Source of the DNA: Paractinoplanes maris
Lineage (GTDB): Bacteria; Actinomycetota; Actinomycetes; Mycobacteriales; Micromonosporaceae
NCBI RefSeq assembly: GCF_023544465.1
Contig: NZ_JALPVL010000005.1
Location: 186,001-250,000, forward strand
Reading direction: 5' to 3'
DNA: 64,000 nt
The notes under the pieces are model-generated. The model worked only from the letters and a program-made list of their open reading frames with translations. It ran no database searches and had not been told where the DNA came from. Positions 26,101-33,353 of this stretch are shown in pieces. Within the stretch, counting starts at the first letter, position 1; each line of letters begins with the position of its first letter. Position numbers and translations under genes: made by a program.

Positions 26101-26142
26101 TCGCCGCCTTCGTTGCCGACTTCTCGGTGACGAAGGCGGCGA
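26101..26142. terminator. Bidirectional terminator, pectate lyase / MarR gene
   Basis: A perfect 13-bp inverted repeat (TCGCCGCCTTCGT / ACGAAGGCGGCGA) with a 16-base loop lies between two convergent genes ending at 26070 and 26149. Confidence 0.75.
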
Positions 26143-26148
26143 CCTGAC

Positions 26149-26592
26149 TCAGCCGCCGGAAGCCTGCGAGGCGACCACTTTCTCCAGCGCCCTCGCCACG
26201 GCACGCGACTCGGCCGCCGTCATCACCGACGTGAAATGCCGCTCGATCGCGCCCAGATAGACGGGGGCGGCGGCTCGCAACCGCTGACGACCGGCCTCGG
26301 TGATCACCGCGTACGCGGAACGCCGATCGTCCGGGTTGCTCTCCCGGCTGACCAGGCGGGCCTCGACGAGCTGGTCCACCACCCGGCTGACCCGGGTCCG
26401 GCTGACCACCGCCTTCTCACCCAGCTCGCCCATGCTGAGCCGCCGGCCCGGCGCCGAGTTCAGCTCGAGCAGCACGTCGTACCAGGTGAACGGCAAGCCG
26501 CAGGCCGCCTGGAGCTCCTTGTCCATCCGCGGGACCAGGGCCGCGTGCACCCGCAGCAACGCCGCCCAAGCGGCCACATCGGTGTCACCCAT
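26149..26592 (-). CDS. MarR-family transcriptional regulator
   Basis: A 147-residue winged-helix regulator: GRRLSMGELGEKAVVSRTRV, then SRVVDQLVEARLVSRESNPDDRRSAYAVITEAG is the MarR recognition helix and wing with the conserved D-x-R. It is divergent from the azoreductase gene, with two identical palindromes between them, so it most likely represses both itself and the azoreductase. MarR proteins of this setting sense quinones or electrophiles. ATG 26592 is taken; the GTG just before is also open. Confidence 0.9.
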   Translation of the reverse strand: MGDTDVAAWAALLRVHAALVPRMDKELQAACGLPFTWYDVLLELNSAPGRRLSMGELGEKAVVSRTRVSRVVDQLVEARLVSRESNPDDRRSAYAVITEAGRQRLRAAAPVYLGAIERHFTSVMTAAESRAVARALEKVVASQASGG

Positions 26593-26615
26593 CACGCCAC
26601 CCTATCCACTTCTTG

Positions 26616-26657
26616 TGCGTGCGCACGCATCGGAGTAAGAATGTGCGTGCGCACGCA
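26616..26657. promoter_or_regulatory. Twin MarR operators
   Basis: The 14-bp perfect palindrome TGCGTGCGCACGCA occurs twice, at 26616-26629 and 26644-26657, 28 bases centre to centre, exactly between the divergent marR and azoR genes. Identical sites of this size fit two MarR dimers. Confidence 0.75.
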
Positions 26658-26680
26658 CTATCGATCGAAAGGCAGCCACC

Positions 26681-27313
26681 ATGAACAAGGTCCTGCACCT
26701 CTCCGCCTCACCCCGCGGCCCCCGCTCGGAGTCCCGGGCGATCGCGAGCACCTTCCTCGACACCCTCCGCGAGGTGTCGCCCCGGACACCCGTCGACGAG
26801 TACGACCTGTGGGACGGCACGCTCCCCGCCTTCGGCCCCGACGCGGCCGCCGCCAAGATGGCCGTCTTCGCCGGCGAGGAGCCCCGGGGCGCGGCCGCCG
26901 AGGCGTGGCAGGCCGCGATCGGCTCGTTCCGCCGCTTCGACGCCGCCGACCGGTACGTGTTCAGCGTGCCGATGTGGAACGCCGGAGTTCCGTACATCTT
27001 GAAGCAGTTCATCGACGTCATCAGCCAGCCCGGCCTGGTCTTCGGCTTCGACCCGGCCGCCGGCTACCGCGGGCTGCTGCGCGGCAAGCGCGCTGCCGTG
27101 ATCTACACCAGCGCCGTCTACGGTCCCGAGCGCGGCCCCGCCTTCGGTGCCGACTTCCAGGCCCCCTACCTGGAGAACTGGCTGCGCTGGGCCGGCGTCG
27201 ACGACATCCGGAGCATCCACTTCCGCCCCAACCTGGCCACCGCCGACGCCGACACCGGCCGCCGCCTGGCCCACGCCGAGGCCCGGGACGTGGCCAAGCT
27301 CTTCCTCCAGTAG
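26681..27313 (+). CDS. azoR: FMN-dependent NADH-azoreductase
   Basis: A 210-residue flavodoxin-fold quinone/azo reductase. The FMN loop is LHLSASPRGPRSESRAIAST, followed by VFSVPMWNAGVPYILKQFID and the GLLRGKRAAVIYTSAVYG strand, all typical of AzoR. It reduces azo dyes and quinones by two electrons using NADH, protecting against thiol-reactive compounds. The divergent MarR regulator and twin operators indicate induction by such compounds. Confidence 0.93.
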   Translation: MNKVLHLSASPRGPRSESRAIASTFLDTLREVSPRTPVDEYDLWDGTLPAFGPDAAAAKMAVFAGEEPRGAAAEAWQAAIGSFRRFDAADRYVFSVPMWNAGVPYILKQFIDVISQPGLVFGFDPAAGYRGLLRGKRAAVIYTSAVYGPERGPAFGADFQAPYLENWLRWAGVDDIRSIHFRPNLATADADTGRRLAHAEARDVAKLFLQ

Positions 27314-27491
27314 TGGACGCCTGACCTCGACCAGCGGAGCGGCGGCTTCGACCAGCGGAGCCATCGCGGACGGCGAGGGCGAACGGCTCCGCCGGTGACG
27401 GTGCTGACAACGGCGCGGGGCGGGCCTAGGGTGAGAGCGATCCCGTGACCTCGTGCCATGCCGACCCGGGTATTCCCCTGGCGCGACCGAT

Positions 27492-27507
27492 CTTGCCGGT
27501 CGGCAAG
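27492..27507. promoter_or_regulatory. Palindrome upstream of the first LuxR-type regulator
   Basis: CTTGCCGG/TCGGCAAG is a palindrome with a mismatched centre, 38 bases before the start of the regulator gene at 27545. Its left ten bases, CTTGCCGGTC, recur at 33304-33313 before the third regulator. The 231-base gap (27314-27544) also has a 14-bp direct repeat, tcgaccagcggagc, at 27327 and 27348, and otherwise nothing recognisable. Confidence 0.35.
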
Positions 27508-27544
27508 GCTGAAGCTCGGGATCGGCGGCGTGGGGGGAACATCG

Positions 27545-30544
27545 ATGGGCGACGGCGGGCTGCTGGGGCGGCAGCACGAGAGCAGGACTCTGATCGGCGT
27601 GGTAACCACCGTCCGGGGCGGCAACAGTCAGGTTCTGGTCGTCCGGGGTGAGGCCGGCATCGGCAAGACGGCTCTGCTCGACGTGCTCGACGAGGCGGCC
27701 ACCGGGTGCCGGGTGGCCCGGGCGGCCGGCGTCGAGTCCGAGATGGAGCTGCCCTTCGCCGCCCTGCACCAGCTCTGCGGCCCGCACCTGGACCGGCTGG
27801 GCGAGCTGCCCGAGCCGCAGCGCCAGGCCCTCGGCACGGCCTTCCGGCTGCTCTCGGGTGCCGCGCCCGACCCGTTCGTGGTCGGGCTGGCCACGCTGAC
27901 CCTGCTCAGCCAGATCGCCGAGGAGCAGCCGCTGATCTGCGTGGTCGACGACGCCCAGTGGCTCGACCAGGCGTCCGCGCAGGCCCTCGAGTTCGTGGCC
28001 CGGCGGCTGGGGGCTGAGCCGGTCGCGCTGGTTCTCGCCGTACGGGATCCGACCGCCTTCGACGGCCTGCCCGCCATGACCGTGCGCGGCCTCGGCGAGG
28101 ACGACGCCGCCGCCCTGCTCGACTCGGCGGCGCCGGGCGGGCTCGACCCCCGGGTGCGCGAGCGGATCCTGGCCGAGTGCCGCGGCAACCCGCTGGCCCT
28201 GCTCGAGCTGCCGCGGGGGTTGTCCCGGGCCGAGCTGGCCTTCGGTGGGGCGACCGACGCCGAGGCGACCCCGCTGGTGCACCGCCTGGAGCGCGAGTTC
28301 CTGCGGCAGCTGGCCTCGCTCCCGGTCCAGACCCGGCGTCTCCTGCTGCTCGCGGCGGCCGAGCCGGTCGGCGACGCCGCTCTGCTGTGGCTGGCCGCCG
28401 TCCGCCTCGGCATCAGCCCCGACGCGGCCGCCCCGGCCGAGCAGACCGGTCTCGTCTCGTTCCGCACCGAAGTCCAGTCCCGCACTGGAACTCAGTCCCG
28501 CAGTGAAAATCAGTCCCGCGCGGAAATGCAACCCCGCGCGGAAAGACGGCCCAGCACTGAAGCCCAGCCCACCGGCAAAACCCAGCCCCACACTGAAACC
28601 CAGCCCAACACTGAATCCCAGCCGAGCGGCAAAACCCAGCCCCACAGCACAGTGCAGCCCAGCAACGAAGTCCGGCCCCGCGACGAAGCGCAGCCCCCCG
28701 ACAAACCAGAACTCCGCGACGAAGCCGAGTTCCGCTACCAGGTCCGGTTCCGGCATCCGCTCGTCCGCTCGGCCCTCTACCGGTCGGCCGGGCTCGCCGA
28801 ACGGCGCGAGGCCCACCGGGCACTGGCCGAGACCACCGACCCGCGCACCGACGCCGACCGGCGGGCCTGGCACCGGGCGCGGGCCGCGGTCGGACCGGAC
28901 GAGGACGTCGCCGCCGAGCTCGAGCGGTGCGCGGGCCGGGCCGCCGTCCACGGTGGGATCGCCGCCGCGGCCGCCTTCCTCGATCAGGCCGCCGCGCTCA
29001 CCCCGGACCCGGTCCGGCGGGTGCGCCGCTCGCTCGACGCCGCCCAGGTCAAGGCGCACGCGGGTGCGTTCGACGACGCGCTCGCGGTGCTGGCTCTGGC
29101 CGAGGCGAGACCGCTGGGCCGGGCTGAGCAGGCCCGCGTCGAGGTGATGCGGGCCCGGATCTCGTTCACCGCCCACCGCGGGAACGAGGCCCTGCCACTG
29201 CTGCTGACCGCCGCGCGCCGCCTGGAGCCGCTCGACCCGTCGCTGTCCCGGGACGCCTATCTGGACGCGATGTCGGCGGCGCTGTTCGCCGGGCGTCTCG
29301 CCTCGGGCGCCGGGGCCCGGCAGGTCGCCGCGGCGGTGCGGGCCGCTCCCCCGGTGGTCTGGGCCCTGCCCCGCAAGAGCGATCTGCTGCTCGACGGGCT
29401 GGCCACGCTGTTCACCGACGGCTATCCGGCGGCCGCTCCCCTGCTTCACCGGGCCGTCCGCGCCTTCGTCACCGAGCCGGTGACGATGCAGGAGGCGATG
29501 AGCTCGGAGTGGCTCTCGCTGGTGACGGCCTGTGCCCTGTGGGACGACGCCGGTTGGGATCAGCTGACCCGGCGGCACCTGGCCACGGCCCGGTCGTCCG
29601 GCGCGCTCAGCGCCTTGCCGCTGGCCCTGGACACCCGCACGATCGTGGAGCTGTTCACCGGCGATCTGCGGGCGGCGGCCGCGCTGGTCGAGGAACGGCG
29701 GTCGGTGGCCGAGGCGACCCGGAGCGGCCTGGCCCCGTACGGGGAAATCGGTCTGCTGGCCGTGCGGGGCCAGGCCGATCGGGCGGAGCCGATGATCCGG
29801 GCCTGCCTCGACGACGTGACCGCGCGGGGTGAGGGTGTCGGCATCAACCTGACGCAGTGGGCGCGGGCCGTGCTGTGCAACGGTCTCGGCCGTTACCCGG
29901 AGGCGGTCGCGGCGGCCCGGGAAGCGGCGGCCGACCCGTACGAGCTGGGTCTGCCGCAGTGGTCGCTGGGTGAGCTCGTCGAGGCGGCGGTGCACAGCGG
30001 CGACACCGCCACGGCGACCGCCGCGTGCGAGCAGCTGTCGTCGATGGCGCGGGCCAGCGGCACCGATTGGGCGCTCGGCGTCGAGGCGAGCCGCCGGGCG
30101 CTGCTCGAGGACAGCGCCGACGAGCTGCACCGGGAGGCGATCGAGCGGCTCGACCGCACCGGGGTGGCGCTGGAGGCTGCCCGCGCCCGGCTGCTCTACG
30201 GCGAGTGGCTGCGCCGCCAGGGCCGCCGGGTCGACGCCCGGGTCCAGTTGCGCGCGGCCCACGAGTCGTTCGGCGCGATGGGCGCGGACGCGTTCGCCGG
30301 GCGCACGGCCCGGGAGTTGCAGGCCACCGGCGAGACCATCCGGCGGCGCACGGTCGAGGCGCCGGGCAAGCTCACCGCGCAGGAGGCGCACATCGCCCGC
30401 CTGGCGGCCGAGGGCCTGACCAATCCGGAGATCGGCGCGGCCCTCTACATCAGCCCGCGCACGGTCGAATGGCACTTGCGGCGCATCTATTCGAAACTCG
30501 GCGTCGGCAACCGCCGCCGTCTGCGCCAGACCCTGACGAATTAG
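27545..30544 (+). CDS. Large LuxR-family ATPase regulator (LAL) with a hexapeptide-repeat insertion
   Basis: A 999-residue STAND-type regulator. An N-terminal P-loop ATPase has Walker A GEAGIGKT (35-42) and Walker B LICVVDDAQWLD; a helical-repeat middle region follows, and the C-terminal LuxR helix-turn-helix (about 940-999) includes EGLTNPEIGAALYISPRTVE. Residues 308-397 are an abnormal low-complexity insertion of 15 hexapeptides (x-E-x-Q-P-x) inside the segment that normally reads straight into VRFRHPLVRSALYR. ATG 27545 follows GGGGGGAAC. It shares its stop region with the convergent second LAL (overlap 30541-30544). Target and ligand are unknown. Confidence 0.92.
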   Translation: MGDGGLLGRQHESRTLIGVVTTVRGGNSQVLVVRGEAGIGKTALLDVLDEAATGCRVARAAGVESEMELPFAALHQLCGPHLDRLGELPEPQRQALGTAFRLLSGAAPDPFVVGLATLTLLSQIAEEQPLICVVDDAQWLDQASAQALEFVARRLGAEPVALVLAVRDPTAFDGLPAMTVRGLGEDDAAALLDSAAPGGLDPRVRERILAECRGNPLALLELPRGLSRAELAFGGATDAEATPLVHRLEREFLRQLASLPVQTRRLLLLAAAEPVGDAALLWLAAVRLGISPDAAAPAEQTGLVSFRTEVQSRTGTQSRSENQSRAEMQPRAERRPSTEAQPTGKTQPHTETQPNTESQPSGKTQPHSTVQPSNEVRPRDEAQPPDKPELRDEAEFRYQVRFRHPLVRSALYRSAGLAERREAHRALAETTDPRTDADRRAWHRARAAVGPDEDVAAELERCAGRAAVHGGIAAAAAFLDQAAALTPDPVRRVRRSLDAAQVKAHAGAFDDALAVLALAEARPLGRAEQARVEVMRARISFTAHRGNEALPLLLTAARRLEPLDPSLSRDAYLDAMSAALFAGRLASGAGARQVAAAVRAAPPVVWALPRKSDLLLDGLATLFTDGYPAAAPLLHRAVRAFVTEPVTMQEAMSSEWLSLVTACALWDDAGWDQLTRRHLATARSSGALSALPLALDTRTIVELFTGDLRAAAALVEERRSVAEATRSGLAPYGEIGLLAVRGQADRAEPMIRACLDDVTARGEGVGINLTQWARAVLCNGLGRYPEAVAAAREAAADPYELGLPQWSLGELVEAAVHSGDTATATAACEQLSSMARASGTDWALGVEASRRALLEDSADELHREAIERLDRTGVALEAARARLLYGEWLRRQGRRVDARVQLRAAHESFGAMGADAFAGRTARELQATGETIRRRTVEAPGKLTAQEAHIARLAAEGLTNPEIGAALYISPRTVEWHLRRIYSKLGVGNRRRLRQTLTN
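28466..28735 (+). repeat. Fifteen tandem 18-bp units inside the first LuxR-type gene
   Basis: Exactly 270 bases can be read as 15 successive 18-bp units encoding hexapeptides such as TEVQSR, TGTQSR, SENQSR, TETQPN, GKTQPH, STVQPS and DEAEFR. The first and last units resemble the flanking FRTEV and VRFR, suggesting that one resident hexapeptide was amplified. Base composition is A/C-richer than the flanks. The frame is preserved throughout. Confidence 0.85.
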
Positions 30545-33228
30545 CGCGACAGGGCCTCGCGCAGCTGTCGCCGCGAGCTGATGCCCAGCTTGGTGAAGAC
30601 CTTGCGCATGTGCCATTCCACGGTGCGGGCGCTGAGGAAGAGCTTGGCGCCGATCTCCGGGTTGGACAGACCCTCGCGGGCCATCTGGGCGATCTGGGCC
30701 TGCTGGGTGGTGAGCTCCTCGCGGATGCGGGCCTGCCGGTGCGGGGCCGCCGCCCCGGACGCGAGCAGCTCGCGGCGCGCCCGCTCGGCGAATCCGGCCA
30801 GGCCCATCGTGGTGAACATCTCGTACGCCAGGGCCAGCTCAGGCCCGGCCTCGGCCCGCCGCCCGTCGCGGCCCAGCCATTCGCCGTGCAGCAGATGGGC
30901 GCGGGCCAGCGCGGGCCGGGCCCGGGTGCGGCCCAGCAGAGCGACGGCCCGCCGGAAATCGGCCGGGTCCCGGCTCAGTTGGGCCCGCGAGACGGCGGCC
31001 AGGCCGAGGGCCCAGTCGGTGCCGCCGGCCTCGGCCCGACGGGTCAGCTCGCGCAGCGCCTCCTCGGCCAGATCCTCGCGGCCGCACCGGACGGCGGCCT
31101 CGACGAGCTCGGGCAGCGCCTGGTTGCCGGCGGTGGTCTCGCCGGGCTCGTCCCAGGCCCGCCGGGCCGCCTCCAGGGCCTCGTCGTGGCGGCCGAGCCC
31201 GTTGCCCAGCACGGATCGGGCGTAGTCGGCCGGGGCGCCGCTGCCGTCGATCAGGTCGCGCGACCGCCCGTCGCGGCCCTGCCAACCGGCCAGGACCAGC
31301 GCGGCGTACGGGGTTTCCGGCACGCCGGTGGCCGCGCGCACCGATCGCGCCTCCTCGATCAATGATGCCGCCGCGGCCGGCTCGCCGAAGAGCACCAGCG
31401 TCGCGGCCCGGATGTTGAGGGCCGGTGGCAGCTCGCTCAACGCGCCGGTGGTGCGGGCCGCGCGCAGGTTGCGGTCGGAGAGCTCGTACATGTCCCGATC
31501 GGCCCACAAACCGAGCGCGAGCCAAGCACCCTGCCCCAGTTCCTGGGCCGACGGCTCGCCGTCGCGCAGGGCGGTGAGAGCCTCGCGGACCACTGGTGCC
31601 GCCGTCTCGTAGTCGTCGCCGGTGACCGCGCCGAAGGCCTTCAGCAGCAGATCGGCCACGCCCGGCTCGGCGTCGAGCCGGCGCGCGGCCGCGCGGGCCA
31701 CCTCGGCCAGACCCGGACCGTGCCGGCGCCCGGCCGGTGACTGGGCGGCCACCAGGGCGTCCAGATAGGCCTGCCGGGACAGGCCCGGGTCGAGCCGCTC
31801 CAAGCTCCCGGCTGCCGCCAGCAGCAGCGGAACCGCGTTCCCGGCCCGGGCGGCGGACGCCAGCCGGGCACGCAGCAAGCCGGCCCGGGCCTGCGCCAAG
31901 GGATCGGCCGGCCCGGCGACAGCCAGCATCAGCAGCCGGCGGGCCTGATCGAAGGCGCCCGCGCGCAGGTTGGCGAAAGCGGCGTCGAGGCCGCGGCGGA
32001 CCTGCTCGGCCGGGTCGGGGGTGAGCTCGGCCGACCGGCTCAGGAAGGCCGCCGCGGCGGCCGGCCCGCCCCGCGACCGGGCCCGGCCGGCCGACTGCTC
32101 GAGCTCGGCGGCGACCTGCTCGTCGGGTTCGGCCACGGCCCGGGACCGGTGCCAGGCGCGCCGGTCGGGGTCGGCGGCGGCGTCGGTGGCCTCGGCCAGC
32201 GCGTGGTGCACCCGGTGGCGGTCGCCGGCGTCGGCATACCGGTAGGCCGCCGAGCGGATCAGCGGGTGCGCGAAGACCACTCGCCGGTGCACCTCCAGCA
32301 GGCCCTCGTCGACCGCGTGGGCCAGCTCGGCCGGGTCGGCGCCGAGCCGGTGGGCGGCCCGGTCGAGCAGGCCCGGGTCGCCGAGCGGGTCGGCCGCGGC
32401 GGCCAGGACGAGCAGGCGGGTGCCGGCCGGCAGCCGGCTCAGGCGGCGGCCGTAGCTCTGCTCGATCCGGCCGGCCACCGATCGGCTCCCGGGCAGCCCG
32501 AAGCCACCCGCCAGGTCGGTGGCGGTCCAGGTGCGGGGCAGTTCGAGCAGCGCGAGCGGGTTGCCGTGGCTCTCGGCGACGATCTGGTCGAGGACGGCCA
32601 CGTCCATGAAGCCGTGGACGGTGCGCCGCAACAGCGCCCGGGCGTCGGCGTCGTTCAGCCCGCGGACCCACACCGTGGGCAGCCCGGCCAGGATGTCGTC
32701 GCCGTTCTCGCGGGTGGCGTAGACACAGCCGACCGATTCGGCCGCGAGGCGGCGCGCGACGAACGACAGGGTGGAGGCCGAGGCGCTGTCGAGCCACTGG
32801 GCGTCGTCGACGAGGCAGAGCACCGGCTGGGCCGCGGCCGCCTCGGCGAGCAGGTTGAGCACGGCCAGGCCGACCAGGAGCCGGTCGGGTGGCGGGCCGG
32901 TGCTCAGTCCGAAGACGACCGAGAGCGCCTCGCACTGCGGGGTGGGGAGGCGACTCAGATGGACCAGCAGCGGCGCACAGAGCTGGTGCAGACCGCCGTA
33001 CGGCATCTCCTGCTCGGACTCCACTCCGGAGACCGGCAGCACCTGGAACTTGCCGGCGCGCTCAGCGGTGTAGGCCAGCAGGGTGCTTTTGCCACAGCCC
33101 TGCTCGCCCCGGACGACCAGCACCCGGCCGTGGCCGCCGCTGACGTCGTCGAGAAGGCCGTCGAGGGCCGCGCACTCCGCTTGGCGACCGAGCCGCCCGG
33201 TGGGTCCCCGATCAGCGTCCGCAGCCAT
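30541..33228 (-). CDS. Large LuxR-family ATPase regulator (LAL), second of three
   Basis: An 895-residue relative of the flanking regulators on the opposite strand. Walker A is GEQGCGKS (41-48); Walker B is VLCLVDDAQWLDS; VVFAHPLIRSAAYRYADAGD is the conserved block that is interrupted in the first LAL; the C-terminal LuxR domain has REGLSNPEIGAKLFLSARTVE. No repeat insertion is present. Convergent with the first LAL and divergent from the third. Such proteins often control antibiotic or carbohydrate genes, but no biosynthetic cluster adjoins. Confidence 0.93.
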   Translation of the reverse strand: MAADADRGPTGRLGRQAECAALDGLLDDVSGGHGRVLVVRGEQGCGKSTLLAYTAERAGKFQVLPVSGVESEQEMPYGGLHQLCAPLLVHLSRLPTPQCEALSVVFGLSTGPPPDRLLVGLAVLNLLAEAAAAQPVLCLVDDAQWLDSASASTLSFVARRLAAESVGCVYATRENGDDILAGLPTVWVRGLNDADARALLRRTVHGFMDVAVLDQIVAESHGNPLALLELPRTWTATDLAGGFGLPGSRSVAGRIEQSYGRRLSRLPAGTRLLVLAAAADPLGDPGLLDRAAHRLGADPAELAHAVDEGLLEVHRRVVFAHPLIRSAAYRYADAGDRHRVHHALAEATDAAADPDRRAWHRSRAVAEPDEQVAAELEQSAGRARSRGGPAAAAAFLSRSAELTPDPAEQVRRGLDAAFANLRAGAFDQARRLLMLAVAGPADPLAQARAGLLRARLASAARAGNAVPLLLAAAGSLERLDPGLSRQAYLDALVAAQSPAGRRHGPGLAEVARAAARRLDAEPGVADLLLKAFGAVTGDDYETAAPVVREALTALRDGEPSAQELGQGAWLALGLWADRDMYELSDRNLRAARTTGALSELPPALNIRAATLVLFGEPAAAASLIEEARSVRAATGVPETPYAALVLAGWQGRDGRSRDLIDGSGAPADYARSVLGNGLGRHDEALEAARRAWDEPGETTAGNQALPELVEAAVRCGREDLAEEALRELTRRAEAGGTDWALGLAAVSRAQLSRDPADFRRAVALLGRTRARPALARAHLLHGEWLGRDGRRAEAGPELALAYEMFTTMGLAGFAERARRELLASGAAAPHRQARIREELTTQQAQIAQMAREGLSNPEIGAKLFLSARTVEWHMRKVFTKLGISSRRQLREALSR

Positions 33229-33353
33229 GTCTGCCTCCCGCGCCGACCGCGCTGCCAGATCCTAACTCCGGATCGGCCACCGCACGTGTGCCGCCGGTCA
33301 CAGCTTGCCGGTCTGGTTACGATCATCGTGCTGATCGCCGAGGGGGGCTCGTC

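Noticed and set aside
27327..27361. 14-bp direct repeat (tcgaccagcggagc) after azoR
   Set aside because: Two short copies 21 bases apart in GC-rich intergenic DNA, without symmetry or position relative to a promoter; not enough to call a site.
26708..30616. A 1302-codon open frame on the minus strand opposite the first LuxR-type gene
   Set aside because: It is antisense to a fully convincing ATPase regulator, is composed of Arg/Gly/Gln/His-rich low-complexity sequence and matches no family. Long antisense frames are normal at this GC content.
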